Part shown: piece after piece, positions 9,128 through 19,187 of the stretch
Position numbering within the stretch: the stretch's first letter is position 1
How the letters are laid out: every line of letters starts with the position of its first letter
Assembly: GCF_014495685.1 (NCBI RefSeq)
Contig: NZ_JACTVI010000041.1
Location: 1-64,000, forward strand
Length of the DNA stretch: 64,000 nucleotides
Source of the DNA: Streptomyces sp. TRM68367
Lineage (GTDB): Bacteria; Actinomycetota; Actinomycetes; Streptomycetales; Streptomycetaceae
Direction: 5' to 3'
Program-made: the position numbers and the translations under genes
Notes under the pieces: generated by a model
What the model saw: the letters and a program-made list of their open reading frames with translations, nothing else
The model's database searches: none
What the model was told of the DNA's origin: nothing

Positions 9128-10454
9128 TCACGGCGCCGTCCGCCCCGTCAGGCGGTCGCGCGAGGCGTCGTCGAGATCGTGTGCGACGTCGTCGGCGGTC
9201 AGGGCCGTACCCCTGGCGTGCTCCGCGGCGTACCGCTCGGCGCCCAGGGCGGCGCGGGCGGCGGCCTCGGCCCGCTCGGGCTGAGCACGCTCCGGCATGG
9301 GGCGCGGATGGCCGCCGCGCGCCCGGTCGCCCGCGGCGAGCAGGCGTGCCGCGCGCGGGTAGTCGCCGAGGTCGGCCAGCAGCCCTGCCGCGCTGTCCAC
9401 GAGCGTCGCCCTGACCAGGTCGGAGCACCGGGTCTCCACGGCCATGCAGAGCGTGCCGGCCAGCTTCGGCAGCGCGGGCCCCGGGCCCGACTCGTCCGCC
9501 GACAGCAGGGCGTCGAGCAGGTTCAGCATCGCCAGGAACTGAGGCGGCGGCGTGCCCCGCGCGGTCTCGGCGCGGGCCGCCTCCCACAGCTCGCGCGCCC
9601 GGCCGGTGTCCTCGTCCTCCAGGGCGATCTGGGCCCGCAGCAGCAGGACGAACGCCTTTGAGTCCACCACGCCGTGCCGGTCGGCGGCGGCGCCCGCCTC
9701 GTCCAGCGCGGCCAGCGCGGCCGAGCGGTCCCCCGCCCGGCGACTCGGTGTACGCGCCCACCTCGAAGGCGAGCCGCAGCGCCTCCTCGTACTCGCCCTT
9801 GGCCTCCTCGAATCGGCAGCGCGCCATGGCGACCTCGCCCGCCGCGCTGCACACCTGGGCCCGCACCCAGCGGTCGCCGACGCGGCGGCTGAGCACCCGC
9901 AGCTCGGCCAGGTCGTCGTCGATGCCCTCCATGCCACCCGGGGAGTCGACGACCATGTGCGTACGGAACATCAAGGTGACGGCGAGCTCCCAGTCCCCGC
10001 CGTGGACACGGCAGTTGGCGACGGCGGCGTCCAGGCCGGCCCGGGCTTCGCCCCGGTCACCGAGGAAGAAGGAGGTCAGCGGCCAGACCATCCCCGGCAG
10101 CCGGGCCGATTCCGGGCCGCCCCGCTCGAAGAAGGCCCCCACCCGGTCGGCATACGGCCGCAGCCGGTCGTCCAGCGGCTCGGCCTCGGACCTGAGGAAG
10201 AGGTGCAGTATCCGGAGGTCCATCCACAGGGTGTGCAGCGGATGCCCCGCCTCCGCGTCCGGGGCAGCGAGGAAGGTGTCGACCGGGTCGGGGAGGGTGG
10301 CCGGGTCGGAGGCCGGGACGCGCCTGCCGGCGTCCAGGGCCGCGCCGAGGCGCAGGACGCGGTCGAGCCACTCGATACCCTCGTGGCGGTAGTTGCGCAG
10401 CCACCAGAACCAGCCCATGGCCAGGGCGAGCGCGCCGGCCTCGCCCGGTATCGC
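9128..10454 (-). pseudogene. truncated, frameshifted AfsR/SARP- or LuxR-type regulator C-terminal half
   Basis: The reading starts only at LALAMGWFWWLRNYRHEGIE, a segment normally deep inside large AfsR/SARP-type regulators, just after an in-frame TGA at about 10457. The N-terminal DNA-binding, BTAD and NB-ARC parts are missing. Near 9740 the frame changes: EVGAYTES continues as RAGDRSAALAALDEAGAAAD in another frame down to the stop at 9128. Both pieces are TPR-like helices with normal codon bias. Truncation plus frameshift indicate a decaying gene; a sequencing error could explain the frameshift but not the lost 5' half. Confidence 0.7.
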
Positions 10455-10526
10455 ACCGGGTCATTGTGTCGGGGGTGACTTCGGCCGGCACGGGATTTGG
10501 AGTGCCGTTGGCCGGGGCTGTGTGGT

Positions 10527-10678
10527 CCGGCGTTTGCGGCTCGCCCCGCGTTGGTGTGGTCCGGGGTGGGTTTCGCTCGCCCGCGCTGACGGGGTGCCGC
10601 TGCGCCCACCCGTGCCGCCCTGGGGGTACCTCCCAGGCCCTTGAGGCACTGGGGGAGGCACGACTGCCCGCAGCTACG
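10527..10678. repeat. dispersed intergenic repeat, copy 3 (longest)
   Basis: The most complete copy. It runs GCGCCCACCCGTGCCGCCC, TGGGGGTACCTCCCAGGCCC, TTGAGGCACTGGGGGAGGC, ACGACTGCCCGCAGCTACG. Its first half matches copy 2 and its second half matches copy 1. The rest of 10455-10829 shows no coding pattern. Confidence 0.65.
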
Positions 10679-10829
10679 GGGACATCGCCGGAGCGAGGAC
10701 GGACACCCCCAAGCGCGGCCCCGACCCAAACCCCACCACAGGCGCTACGCGCACCCCCACCCCACCCGCACAGGCCGCCGCAGGCATACAACACAAACCC
10801 GCACCCGCCCACCGGCTGCCCCGAGAAGC

Positions 10830-12941
10830 TCAGCCCCGCGTCAACCCAGCCGCCCCCGCCCCCAGCGCCCCCCTCTGCGGTGCGATCCCCGCAGGGACCG
10901 CGCGTTGGCGGGCGGGGGTGCCGGTCCAGCAGGTGCCTCGGCGGGACAGGAGGCGGCGGAGCCAGAGTTCGAGGGAGATGAGGTCCGCGAGGCCGTCCAG
11001 GGGGAGCGGTTCGCCGGCGGCCGCTTCGCGCAGGGCCTTGCGGACCACGCGGGCCTCGACCAGGCCCGCCTCGGCGAGCAGCGGTGTGTCGAAGAGGGTC
11101 ACCAGGGTGTCGGCGGCCACTCGGAGGCCGGTTCGCGCGGCTGCCGCCGCCGATGCCGTGGTCGGTTCACCCCAGCCCGACGGCAGGTCCCGCACACCGG
11201 CCCCCTCCAGCACCGTCCGCAGTATCGCCGCCCGCGCCCCCGGCCGCACCCGCAACGCCTCCGGCAACGCCCGGCACGCCCGCACCACCTGGTTGTCCAG
11301 GAACGGCGCATGCAGCCGCTGCGAGCGGATCTCCGCCGCCTGCTCCAGCACCCGCAGATCCGCCGCCTGCCGCGCCAGCGCCGCACGCGCGCGGAAGGCC
11401 CCCGGCCGCTGCCCCGGCCCCACATCCGACCGATGCGTCGACGCCTGCAGACGAACCGATACCTCAGCCAGCGCCTCGCCGGTCAGCCAGCGCGCCGCCG
11501 GCCCGGGTCTGCCCCAGGTCAGCGCGGCGAGCGAGGCCTCCACCGCACCCCCGTCCCCGTCCGGTCCGTCGAACCGGTGGTGCAGCAGCTGCTCGGCCAG
11601 CGTCTGCAGCCCCGTCCGGTACGGCGTCCGCGCCAGCCGCCGCGCCGCCGCGTACACGCGCGCGGGGACCATCACCGAACCGTCCGCCTTCGCCAGCGCC
11701 GCGACGGGACGCACGAGATGCCTGCGCTTGCGGTCCATCAGCAGGTCCGCCAGGCGCGCGGGGTGCGCGTCCAGGACCTGGCGTGCGCCGTACCCGGTGA
11801 AGTGGTCGGCGCTGCCGGACGCCAGTCGCGCCCGGTGCCGGGCCGCCACCACCAGGGTCGATCCCGGTTCGTCCGTCAGCGGGCCGTCCAGGTCGGCGTA
11901 CGGCAGGGTCTCCTCGCCGCCTGCCACCACTACGTGGTGCAGGCGGGGATTCGCCGCCAGCGCCCCCGCCCGCTCCAGTTCCGCCTCCCGCCCGCCGACC
12001 GCCAGGTCGTTGAACGTCACGGCCAGCAGCCGCTCCCCCGCACCCGTGCCGTGCCCCAGCACCGTGCCCGGCATCCCCGGCAGCCCCGCCGCCAGCAGCG
12101 CCAGCGTCCCGGAGGCCGGCCCGCCGGACAGGTCGGCCCCGATCCCCGGCACCGGCATCCCGCGCGCGGCACGCCGTTCGGCGGGCCCCATGCCGGGCAC
12201 GGGACCGGGGTCGATGCCGTCGCCGGGGACGTGCCGCGGCGCGGCCAGCCGGGTCCGTACCGCCTCCACGAGCGCGTCACGCACGGCGTCGACCGAGCTG
12301 TCCGGGTCGGCCGTGGGTGCCGCCACGGCGAGCGAGGCCACGGGCTCGTACGCGGCAATCTCGCGTGCCCCGGCGCGCAGGATCAGCGCATGCCCCGGCG
12401 GAACGCGTTTCACGCCGTCGTACGGCGTGGACTCGTGCAGCGCGGCCGGCACGTCGGGGGCGGCGAGCAGCGCGGCGAGGTGACCGAAGTCGAGGTTGGC
12501 CCCGATGAGGTCGGCCAGTGGCAGCGCGGCGGTCGCGTACGCCGTACCGCCGGCCCACGGGGTGTGGAACACCGGCCGGGCGCCCGCGAGATCGCCGCAG
12601 ACCGTGATCCTCCGGCCGACCTGGACGACCGCCGTGTAACTGCCCGGCCAGGCCGTCAGATGCCGAAGTGCCCCGCCGCGCGCGGCGAACAGCCCGACCC
12701 GCAACTGCTCGTCGGACGCGCCGCAGAGGCCGAGGACCGCGACCCGGGTCTGCGCGTCGGCCGACACGACCCGCACCTCGTCGGGCCGCCAGTCGCCGAC
12801 CGCCCACAGCGGATCGGGGTCGCCCCACAGGAGTTGGGAGCCCACGGGGTGCACGGTCTCCCCGTCGGGTCCGGTGGCCCCCGCCTGGCCCGCCCCGGCC
12901 GGTCCCGCGGCGGTGCTGCTCCATCCCACCAACCACCGCAT
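10830..12941 (-). CDS. asparagine synthetase-like (lasso-cyclase-like) protein with degenerate ATP loop
   Basis: About 703 aa from the ATG at 12941, preceded by GTGGAGGCG on the minus strand; the frame extends to 13076. It has a class-II glutaminase-like N-domain starting MRWLVGWSS, so the catalytic Cys at position 2 is absent, then a synthetase-like ATP-pyrophosphatase domain. The PP-loop reads LSGGPASGTLALL near residue 270 instead of the family SGGxDSS; the Asp is replaced by Ala. The C-terminal half keeps the LEQAAEIRSQRLHAPFLDNQ-type signature of asparagine synthetases. There is no lasso precursor, RRE or protease gene beside it. It may be a non-catalytic paralogue or have another acyl-adenylating role. 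Confidence 0.7.
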   Translation of the reverse strand: MRWLVGWSSTAAGPAGAGQAGATGPDGETVHPVGSQLLWGDPDPLWAVGDWRPDEVRVVSADAQTRVAVLGLCGASDEQLRVGLFAARGGALRHLTAWPGSYTAVVQVGRRITVCGDLAGARPVFHTPWAGGTAYATAALPLADLIGANLDFGHLAALLAAPDVPAALHESTPYDGVKRVPPGHALILRAGAREIAAYEPVASLAVAAPTADPDSSVDAVRDALVEAVRTRLAAPRHVPGDGIDPGPVPGMGPAERRAARGMPVPGIGADLSGGPASGTLALLAAGLPGMPGTVLGHGTGAGERLLAVTFNDLAVGGREAELERAGALAANPRLHHVVVAGGEETLPYADLDGPLTDEPGSTLVVAARHRARLASGSADHFTGYGARQVLDAHPARLADLLMDRKRRHLVRPVAALAKADGSVMVPARVYAAARRLARTPYRTGLQTLAEQLLHHRFDGPDGDGGAVEASLAALTWGRPGPAARWLTGEALAEVSVRLQASTHRSDVGPGQRPGAFRARAALARQAADLRVLEQAAEIRSQRLHAPFLDNQVVRACRALPEALRVRPGARAAILRTVLEGAGVRDLPSGWGEPTTASAAAAARTGLRVAADTLVTLFDTPLLAEAGLVEARVVRKALREAAAGEPLPLDGLADLISLELWLRRLLSRRGTCWTGTPARQRAVPAGIAPQRGALGAGAAGLTRG

Positions 12942-13723
12942 CGACGCCTCCACAGGCTGTGGACAACCAGTGCACCGTACGAACGGTTCACCATGCTGCC
13001 ACGAAGGAGGCGCTACGGAGGGCCGGTGGAGCCGCTTGTGCTCCGTCAAATGCGCCCCCGGCGCACACACCGGCACCGGCAGCGGCCCCGATCAGCGCCG
13101 TCCCGACAGGGCCGCGCGCCGCCCCGGACGCGACACACGACCACGCCGACACCGGTCCATGGAAAGCAGATTGCGTACCCTGCACGGCCAGGCCACGGCA
13201 CCGCAGCGACGAGAAACGCGCCCCAAAACGCGCCCCTGAAAACGCCCAACGCGCCCTCAAGTTCCATGGTCGGAGCGCTGATACGCCGCCCACAGTGGGG
13301 GCGATTTTCAGCCAAATCGGCGCGGCGAGGGCGAAGCCGCACACGCTCCGTACAGGCTCTGCGCACCGCTCGGCGGTCGCGCCGGTCCGGGAGACGCAGC
13401 ACGCCTCCCGGACCGTTCCGCCACCCGCGGGGATGGAGGTGACGGTGTCCCCCAGCCCACTGGATCCAGTACAGCGGGCCGACCCACGCAGGCCCCATGG
13501 AACCGCTCCCCCGGTGGCCGGAGAAGAGCGCACACACGGGCGCACGGCCACACACCGGGGGCACGCCGCAACAGACCGTACATAGGCCGCACTTGAGTAC
13601 GGACCACAATCCCGCCATCCGGAACAATGCCTCTTAACGCTTGGGATGCGGCGAACTACGCTGGGTTTACGAATGCCGAATGGTTATGCCAGCGCGGCAG
13701 CCGTCTGTGTCGAGGGGTGGCGC
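12942..13723. other. long intergenic region without a supported gene
   Basis: About 780 bases between two divergent genes. Several overlapping frames are open but are rich in Arg/Pro/Cys and lack start sites with ribosome binding sites and normal third-position bias. CCATGG-containing segments recur (about 13157, 13264, 13496). It probably carries the promoters and untranslated leaders of both flanking genes; I see no RNA family I can name. Confidence 0.5.
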
Positions 13724-15148
13724 ATGTCCAGGGAGCAACGCGGGCCGAACGAAAAACTCGGCACCGTTCTCGCCCTCGCGGGAATCTCCAACGCAGGCCT
13801 CGCGCGGCGCGTCAACGATCTTGGCGCCCAGCGCGGGTTGACACTTCGCTACGACAAGACCTCGGTGGCGCGCTGGGTGTCGAAGGGGATGGTGCCGCAG
13901 GGTGCGGCGCCGCATCTCATCGCGGCCGCCATCGGGCAGAAGCTCGGCCGCCCGGTGCCGCTCCACGAGATCGGCCTGGCGGACGCGGACCCCGCGCCGG
14001 AGGTGGGCCTCGCCTTCCCCCGGGACGTCGGACAGGCGGTGCGCTCCGCGACGGAGCTGTACCGGCTCGACCTCGCCGGCCGGCGCGCCGGCACCGGCGG
14101 CATCTGGCAGTCGCTGGCCGGATCGTTCGCAGTGAGCGCATACGCAACGCCTGCCTCGCGGTGGCTGATAACCCCGGCCGACAGCTCGGTGGCGCGCGAG
14201 GCGAGCCCGTCAGACGGCTCCGGCGCACCGCTCAAAGTCGGCCACAGCGATGTGCAGAAACTCCGGGAGGCCGCCGAGGACGCGCGGCGCTGGGATTCCA
14301 AGTACGGCGGCGGCGACTGGCGTTCGTCGATGGTTCCCGAGTGCTTAAGGGTCGAGGCGGCACCGCTGCTGCTCGGCTCGTACTCCGACGAGGTCGGCCG
14401 GGCCCTGTTCGGCGCGGCGGCCGAACTCACCCGCCTCGCGGGCTGGATGGCCTTCGACACGGGCCAGCAGGAAGCGGCCCAGCGCTACTACATCCAGGCC
14501 CTGCGCCTCGCGCGCGCGGCGGCGGACGTCCCCCTCGGGGGCTACGTACTGGCCTCGATGTCCCTCCAGGCCACCTACCGCGGCTTCGGTGACGAGGGCG
14601 TCGACCTCGCCCAGGCGGCCCTGGAACGCAACCGCGGTCTGGCGACGGCCCGCACCATGAGCTTCTTCCGCCTCGTCGAGGCCCGCGCCCACGCGCGCGC
14701 GGGTGACGCCCAGGCGGCGGGCGCGGCCCTGAAGGCGGCCGAGGGCTGGCTGGAGCGCTCCCGCCCCGGCGACCACGACCCGACCTGGCTCGGCTTCTAC
14801 TCCTACGACCGCTTCGCCGCCGACGCCGCCGAGTGCTACCGCGATCTGAAGGCACCCCGCCAGGTCCGCCGCTTCACCGAACAGGCGCTCTCGAAGCCGA
14901 CGGAGGAGTTCGTCCGCTCCCACGGCCTGCGCCTGGTCGTCTCGGCGGTCGCCGAACTGGAGTCGGGCAACCTGGACGCGGCGTGCGAGCAGGGCGTACG
15001 GGCGGTCGAAGTGGCCGGCCGCATCTCCTCGGTCCGCACCACCGAGTACGTCAAGGACCTCCTCCACAGGCTGGAGCCGTACGGCGACGAACCGCGCGTG
15101 GTGGAGCTGCGGGAGCGCGCACGGCCCCTGCTGATGACTCCGGCCTGA
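13724..15148 (+). CDS. sporulation-associated regulator with N-terminal HTH-like and TPR-like helices
   Basis: 474 aa from ATG 13724 (MSREQRGPNEKLG), with GAGGGG six bases upstream; the frame opens at 13646. The first 80 residues (LALAGISNAGLARRVNDLG, YDKTSVARWVSKGMVPQG) look like an XRE-type DNA-binding segment. The remainder is made of helical TPR-like repeats (YYIQALRLARAAADVPLGGY, VDLAQAALERNRG, RSHGLRLVVSAVAELESGNL). It belongs to the Streptomyces group annotated as sporulation associated proteins, distantly like NsdA, which restrains differentiation. The exact role here is not known. Confidence 0.75.
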   Translation: MSREQRGPNEKLGTVLALAGISNAGLARRVNDLGAQRGLTLRYDKTSVARWVSKGMVPQGAAPHLIAAAIGQKLGRPVPLHEIGLADADPAPEVGLAFPRDVGQAVRSATELYRLDLAGRRAGTGGIWQSLAGSFAVSAYATPASRWLITPADSSVAREASPSDGSGAPLKVGHSDVQKLREAAEDARRWDSKYGGGDWRSSMVPECLRVEAAPLLLGSYSDEVGRALFGAAAELTRLAGWMAFDTGQQEAAQRYYIQALRLARAAADVPLGGYVLASMSLQATYRGFGDEGVDLAQAALERNRGLATARTMSFFRLVEARAHARAGDAQAAGAALKAAEGWLERSRPGDHDPTWLGFYSYDRFAADAAECYRDLKAPRQVRRFTEQALSKPTEEFVRSHGLRLVVSAVAELESGNLDAACEQGVRAVEVAGRISSVRTTEYVKDLLHRLEPYGDEPRVVELRERARPLLMTPA

Positions 15149-15230
15149 TCCGGTCACCGGACCGACACCTTCCGTGTTTGAGCGCATTGTCAGTGGCGCA
15201 GTGCACTATCGAAGGCGGGAGGTGGAGCGA

Positions 15231-16439
15231 GTGCGGCCGGAGATCGCAAACGACTGTGACGTGCTGGTGATCGGCGGCGGGATCGTCGGCCTGTCGACGG
15301 CGTACGCGATCACACGCGCCGCACCAGGCACACACGTCACCGTGCTGGAGAAGGAAACGGGCCCGGCCCGGCACCAGACCGGGCGCAACAGCGGCGTCAT
15401 CCACAGCGGCATCTACTACCGCCCCGGCTCCCTCAAGGCCCGCTTCGCGGTGCGGGGCGCGGCCGAGATGGTCAAGTTCTGCGCGGAGTACGGCATCGCG
15501 CACGCGGTCACCGGCAAGCTGATCGTGGCCACGGACCGGGCGGAGCTGCCGCGGCTGCACGCGCTGGTGCAGCGGGGCCGGGAGAACGGGATTCCGGTAC
15601 GGGAGCTGGGCGTCGCGCAGATCGCCGAGTACGAGCCGGAGGTGCGGGGCCTGGCCGCGATACACGTCGGCACGACCGGGGTGTGCGACTTCGCGGACGT
15701 CGCGCGCCAGCTGGCGGAGGCGTCCGGGGCGGAGATCCGGTACGGCGCGCAGGTCGTCCGCGTCGACCGGCGGCCCGGTGTGGGGGTCGCCGTGCTCACC
15801 GGGGCCGGGGATGTCGTACGGGGGCGGGTGCTGGTGAACTGTGCCGGCCTGCACTGCGACGAGATAGCCCACCTGACCGGAGACGCCCCGGACGTCCGTA
15901 TCGTCCCCTTCCGTGGCGAGTACTACGAGCTGGCCCGCCCCTCCCTGGTCCGAGGCCTGGTCTACCCGGTACCGGATCCGGCGTTCCCCTTCCTCGGCGT
16001 GCACCTGACCCGTGGCATCGACGGCGGCGTCCACATCGGGCCCAATGCGGTGCCGGCGCTGGCCAGGGAGGGGTACGACTGGGGCACGATCCGCCCGCGC
16101 GAGCTGGGGGCGACGCTGGCCTGGCCGGGTTCGTGGCGGATAGCCCGTCGCCACTGGCGCTACGGCGCGGGCGAGCTGCGGCGGTCCCTGTCCAAGGCCG
16201 CGTTCGCCGAGGCCGTACGGCGTCTGCTCCCCCCGGTGACGGAGGAGGACCTGATCCCGACGGCAGCGGGAGTACGAGCCCAGGCCGTCCTACGCGACGG
16301 AACCCTCGCCGACGACTTCCTGATCAAGGAGGGCCCCCGCGCGGTCCACGTCCTGAACGCGCCGTCCCCCGCGGCGACCGCGTCCCTGCCGATCGGAAGG
16401 GAGATCGCGAGGCGAGCCTTGACTGCGCTGGAGGATTGA
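15231..16439 (+). CDS. lhgO: FAD-dependent L-2-hydroxyglutarate oxidase family protein
   Basis: About 402 aa from GTG 15231, with GGGAGG (15217-15222) upstream; GTG 15222 and 15174 are also in frame. The N-terminus has the Rossmann FAD motif DVLVIGGGIVGLSTAYAI, then the DAO-family segment HQTGRNSGVIHSGIYYRPGS typical of LhgO. The mid-region PFRGEYYEL and the C-terminal GVRAQAV and LNAPSPAATASLPIG (FAD-binding end) also fit. The family oxidises L-2-hydroxyglutarate to 2-oxoglutarate, a metabolite repair step. It could instead act on another 2-hydroxy acid. Confidence 0.82.
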   Translation: MRPEIANDCDVLVIGGGIVGLSTAYAITRAAPGTHVTVLEKETGPARHQTGRNSGVIHSGIYYRPGSLKARFAVRGAAEMVKFCAEYGIAHAVTGKLIVATDRAELPRLHALVQRGRENGIPVRELGVAQIAEYEPEVRGLAAIHVGTTGVCDFADVARQLAEASGAEIRYGAQVVRVDRRPGVGVAVLTGAGDVVRGRVLVNCAGLHCDEIAHLTGDAPDVRIVPFRGEYYELARPSLVRGLVYPVPDPAFPFLGVHLTRGIDGGVHIGPNAVPALAREGYDWGTIRPRELGATLAWPGSWRIARRHWRYGAGELRRSLSKAAFAEAVRRLLPPVTEEDLIPTAAGVRAQAVLRDGTLADDFLIKEGPRAVHVLNAPSPAATASLPIGREIARRALTALED

Positions 16440-16469
16440 CGCCGGGGGAGGTTGGCCGGTGGGTGACTG

Positions 16470-16560
16470 TCGGTTGGTGCGGGCCGGGGGTGGGTACGCT
16501 CATCGCGCCGGCGGGGTGCCTCACCCACGCTCGAACGGGCACCCATGCCCGCAGCGGCAC
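16470..16560. repeat. dispersed intergenic repeat, diverged copy 4
   Basis: GGTGCGGGCCGGGGGTGGGTACGCTC, GCGGGGTGCCTCACCCACGC and GGCACCCATGCCCGCAGCGGC follow the order of the other copies but are diverged. It separates lhgO from trmB. Confidence 0.45.
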
Positions 16561-16611
16561 AAACCCACACCCGACGGCCCACCGCACCCGGCCCCGTAAA
16601 ATCGACGTACT

Positions 16612-17517
16612 GTGACTGACTCCGTGAACACGCCCGACGTTTCTCAGCCCGCCGACGGTGAGCGGCGGCGGCATGGTCCTGGTGTGCCGGTTCGGTATAC
16701 GCGGGCCAAGGGGGAGCCTCGGTTTCCGGATGGGCCGAAGGCTGATCCCGCCGGGTCGCACTTCGAGAGGCGGATTCGGAGCTTCCAGCCTCGGCGGAGC
16801 CGGGTGACCGCTGGGCAGGCGGACGCGTTGCAGCGGCTGTGGCCCAAGTGGGGGTTCGATATTGACGGGGGGCGGCGGCTCGATCTCGCTGAGCTGTTCG
16901 GGAATGACAATCCCGTCGTGCTGGAGATCGGGTTCGGGATGGGTGAGGCCACCGCGCAGATGGCCGCCGAGGACCCCGCCACCAACATCCTCGCCGTCGA
17001 CGTACACACCCCTGGCCAGGGCAACCTGCTCAACCTCGCCGACCGGAGCGGGCTCTCCAACGTCCGTGTCGGCAACGGCGACGCCATCATCCTGCTGCGC
17101 GAGATGCTCGGCCCCGACTCCCTGGACGGCCTGCGCGTCTACTTCCCCGACCCCTGGCCCAAGAAGCGGCACCACAAGCGCCGGCTGATCCAGCCCGGCT
17201 TCCTGACCCTTGCCGCGACCCGCCTCAGGCCGGGCGCGATCGTGCACTGCGCGACCGACTGGGAGCCGTACGCCGAGCAGATGCTCGAGGTCCTCACGGC
17301 GCACCCCGCCTTCGAGAACACCCGCGCCGACGGCGGTTTCGCGTCACACCCGTCCTTCCGCCCGCGCACCCGTTTCGAGGGCCAGGGACTGGACAAGGGT
17401 CATGTCGTGAACGACCTGCTCTACCGCCGCGTACAGCACGACGTAGAGCACAACCCAGAGCACGACGCAGAGCTGCATCAGGACCAACCCCCCACCGAGC
17501 GCCCCTCCGACGCCTGA
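16612..17517 (+). CDS. trmB: tRNA (guanine-N7-)-methyltransferase
   Basis: 301 aa starting GTG at 16612. It has the SAM-binding motif VVLEIGFGMGEATAQMA, the LAVDVHTPGQGNLL acidic loop, and the TrmB signature LRVYFPDPWPKKRHHKRR followed by LIQPGFL. TrmB makes m7G46 in the variable loop of tRNAs. The N-terminal 60 residues are a basic, Streptomyces-type extension, and the C-terminal tail (HDVEHNPEHDAELHQDQPP) is low complexity. Just downstream is the PrsW gene on the same strand. Confidence 0.92.
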   Translation: MTDSVNTPDVSQPADGERRRHGPGVPVRYTRAKGEPRFPDGPKADPAGSHFERRIRSFQPRRSRVTAGQADALQRLWPKWGFDIDGGRRLDLAELFGNDNPVVLEIGFGMGEATAQMAAEDPATNILAVDVHTPGQGNLLNLADRSGLSNVRVGNGDAIILLREMLGPDSLDGLRVYFPDPWPKKRHHKRRLIQPGFLTLAATRLRPGAIVHCATDWEPYAEQMLEVLTAHPAFENTRADGGFASHPSFRPRTRFEGQGLDKGHVVNDLLYRRVQHDVEHNPEHDAELHQDQPPTERPSDA

Positions 17518-17568
17518 CGCACGAGGCACAGTCGCGGGGCGGCTCCCTCCCTCGTTAGGGTCAATGCC

Positions 17569-18879
17569 GTGGCCACCTGTCCCCCGTACCCGACGCACCC
17601 CAACGGGCCCACCGGTGGCGCCGAGCGGCACGCGCACTGGTGGCAGCGCAGGTGGGTGCGTTACGGCGCGCTGATCACGCTGCTCACCCTCTCCGGCCTC
17701 GTCATCCTCGCCCTGGTCCGGGAGCAGACCGGCACCGAGGGTTTCCTGGTCGGGCTCGGCCTCTCCGTCCTGCCCGTGCCGCTGCTGATCGCCGCCTTCC
17801 GGTGGCTGGACCGGGTCGAGCCGGGCCCCTGGCGGAACCTGCTGTTCTCCTTCGCCTGGGGCGCCTGCGCGGCGGCGCTGATAGCGATCGTCGCCAACAG
17901 CTTCGCCACCAAGTGGATAGCCACCGCGACGGCGGATCCCTCCAGCGCCGACACCCTCGGCGCGACCGTCATCGCGCCGGTCGTCGAGGAGTTGGCGAAG
18001 GCCGCCGCCGTGCTGCTGGTCTTCCTCTTCCGCAGACGGGACTTCACCGGGATCGTCGACGGCGTGGTGATAGCCGGGGTCACCGCCACCGGCTTCGCGT
18101 TCACCGAGAACGTCCTCTACCTCGGCACCGCCTTCGGCACCGACCAGCTCAGCGGTGGCCGCGGCATCGCCTCCGTCACCGCGGCGACGTTCTTCGTCCG
18201 CGTCATCATGTCGCCGTTCGCGCATCCGCTGTTCACCGTGCTCACCGGCATCGGCTTCGGCATCGCCGCGCTGTCCGGGGAACGCCAGCGCCTGCGCCGC
18301 GTCCTGCTGCCCCTGTCCGGGCTGCTGCTCGCGATGGGCATGCACGCGATCTGGAACGGCTCGTCGAACTTCGGCGAGTACGCCTTCTTCGCCGTGTACG
18401 CGGCGTTCATGCTGCCGGCGTTCGGGTTGCTGACCTGGCTGGTGATCTGGACGCGGCAGCGCGAGCTGCGGACCGTGCGGGCGGAGCTGCCCGCGTACGC
18501 CGGGGCGGGGTGGCTGACGCCGGCCGAGCCGTTCGTGCTCGGTTCGATGCGGGCGCGGCGGATCGCCCGGCAGTACGCCCTCCGGCACGCCGGGCGGGGC
18601 GCCGCGCGGGCGGTGGCGCAGTACGAGGCGTACGCGACGTCGCTGGCGTTCCTGCGGCATCGGGGGCGGCTGGGGCGGGCGGGCGCCGACTTCACCGTAC
18701 GGGAGCGGGAGCTGTTGCAGGAGCTGTGGAGCCGACGGGAGTGGGCGCGGCCGGCGCTGGATCATGCGGCGCGGGTTACAGCGCCCCCCGTGCCGCTGGC
18801 TGCGCCTCCGTGGACGACGTACGGAGGGTACGGGTACTCGGCGGTGCCGTATCCCGCGTACAACCCGTACCGGTCGTAG
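17569..18879 (+). CDS. PrsW-family intramembrane metalloprotease
   Basis: 436 aa starting GTG 17569. About eight membrane segments are visible (YGALITLLTLSGLVILALV, LLFSFAWGACAAALIAIVA, and others). The PrsW/CPBP-like catalytic motifs are present: APVVEELAKAAAVLL (EE pair), GFAFTENVLYL and MHAIWNGSSN with conserved His and Asn. PrsW proteins cleave membrane-anchored anti-sigma factors or act as site-1-like proteases in regulated proteolysis; the target is unknown. The C-terminal third is a cytoplasmic Arg/Ala-rich tail ending in a Tyr/Pro-rich stretch (YGGYGYSAVPYPAYNPY). Confidence 0.85.
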   Translation: MATCPPYPTHPNGPTGGAERHAHWWQRRWVRYGALITLLTLSGLVILALVREQTGTEGFLVGLGLSVLPVPLLIAAFRWLDRVEPGPWRNLLFSFAWGACAAALIAIVANSFATKWIATATADPSSADTLGATVIAPVVEELAKAAAVLLVFLFRRRDFTGIVDGVVIAGVTATGFAFTENVLYLGTAFGTDQLSGGRGIASVTAATFFVRVIMSPFAHPLFTVLTGIGFGIAALSGERQRLRRVLLPLSGLLLAMGMHAIWNGSSNFGEYAFFAVYAAFMLPAFGLLTWLVIWTRQRELRTVRAELPAYAGAGWLTPAEPFVLGSMRARRIARQYALRHAGRGAARAVAQYEAYATSLAFLRHRGRLGRAGADFTVRERELLQELWSRREWARPALDHAARVTAPPVPLAAPPWTTYGGYGYSAVPYPAYNPYRS

Positions 18880-19187
18880 GGGTTGCGGAGGGTTCGGCGC
18901 CGCCGGATCAGTACCGGAAGCCCAGCCCGACGTCGGGCTCAGGTGCTCAGGTGCTCAGGCCGACGCCTGCGTCAATCGCGCCAGTAAGAGACGTCATGTT
19001 TCGCGTCAACGGCCGTACTGGGAGGGCGAATTCCTCACCAGCAGCAAAGACCCCGTAAATCGCAGCACCCACTCCCGCACTCCCGGGCGCACGCCCTCGC
19101 ATCTCGCACACCACGAACCGGCAGCCCTGACGTCGGGGGTCGCCGCCAGGACCGCCGGGGTTCAGGAGGTCTCAGGGAGAAGGCGCG
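18880..19187. other. intergenic region with a palindrome between convergent genes
   Basis: No gene supported. AGCCCGACGTCGGGCT (18924-18939) is a perfect 16-base palindrome, followed by the short direct repeat CAGGTGCTCAGGTGCTCAGG. It may serve as a terminator region for the convergent prsW-like and M23 genes. Confidence 0.4.

Noticed and set aside
12988..13627. Minus- and plus-strand ORFs of 180-300 codons
   Set aside because: Overlapping in several frames, Arg/Cys/Pro-rich, no ribosome binding sites or motifs.
10830..13723. Lasso peptide gene cluster
   Set aside because: The cyclase-like protein has a degenerate ATP loop and there is no precursor, RRE or leader protease nearby.
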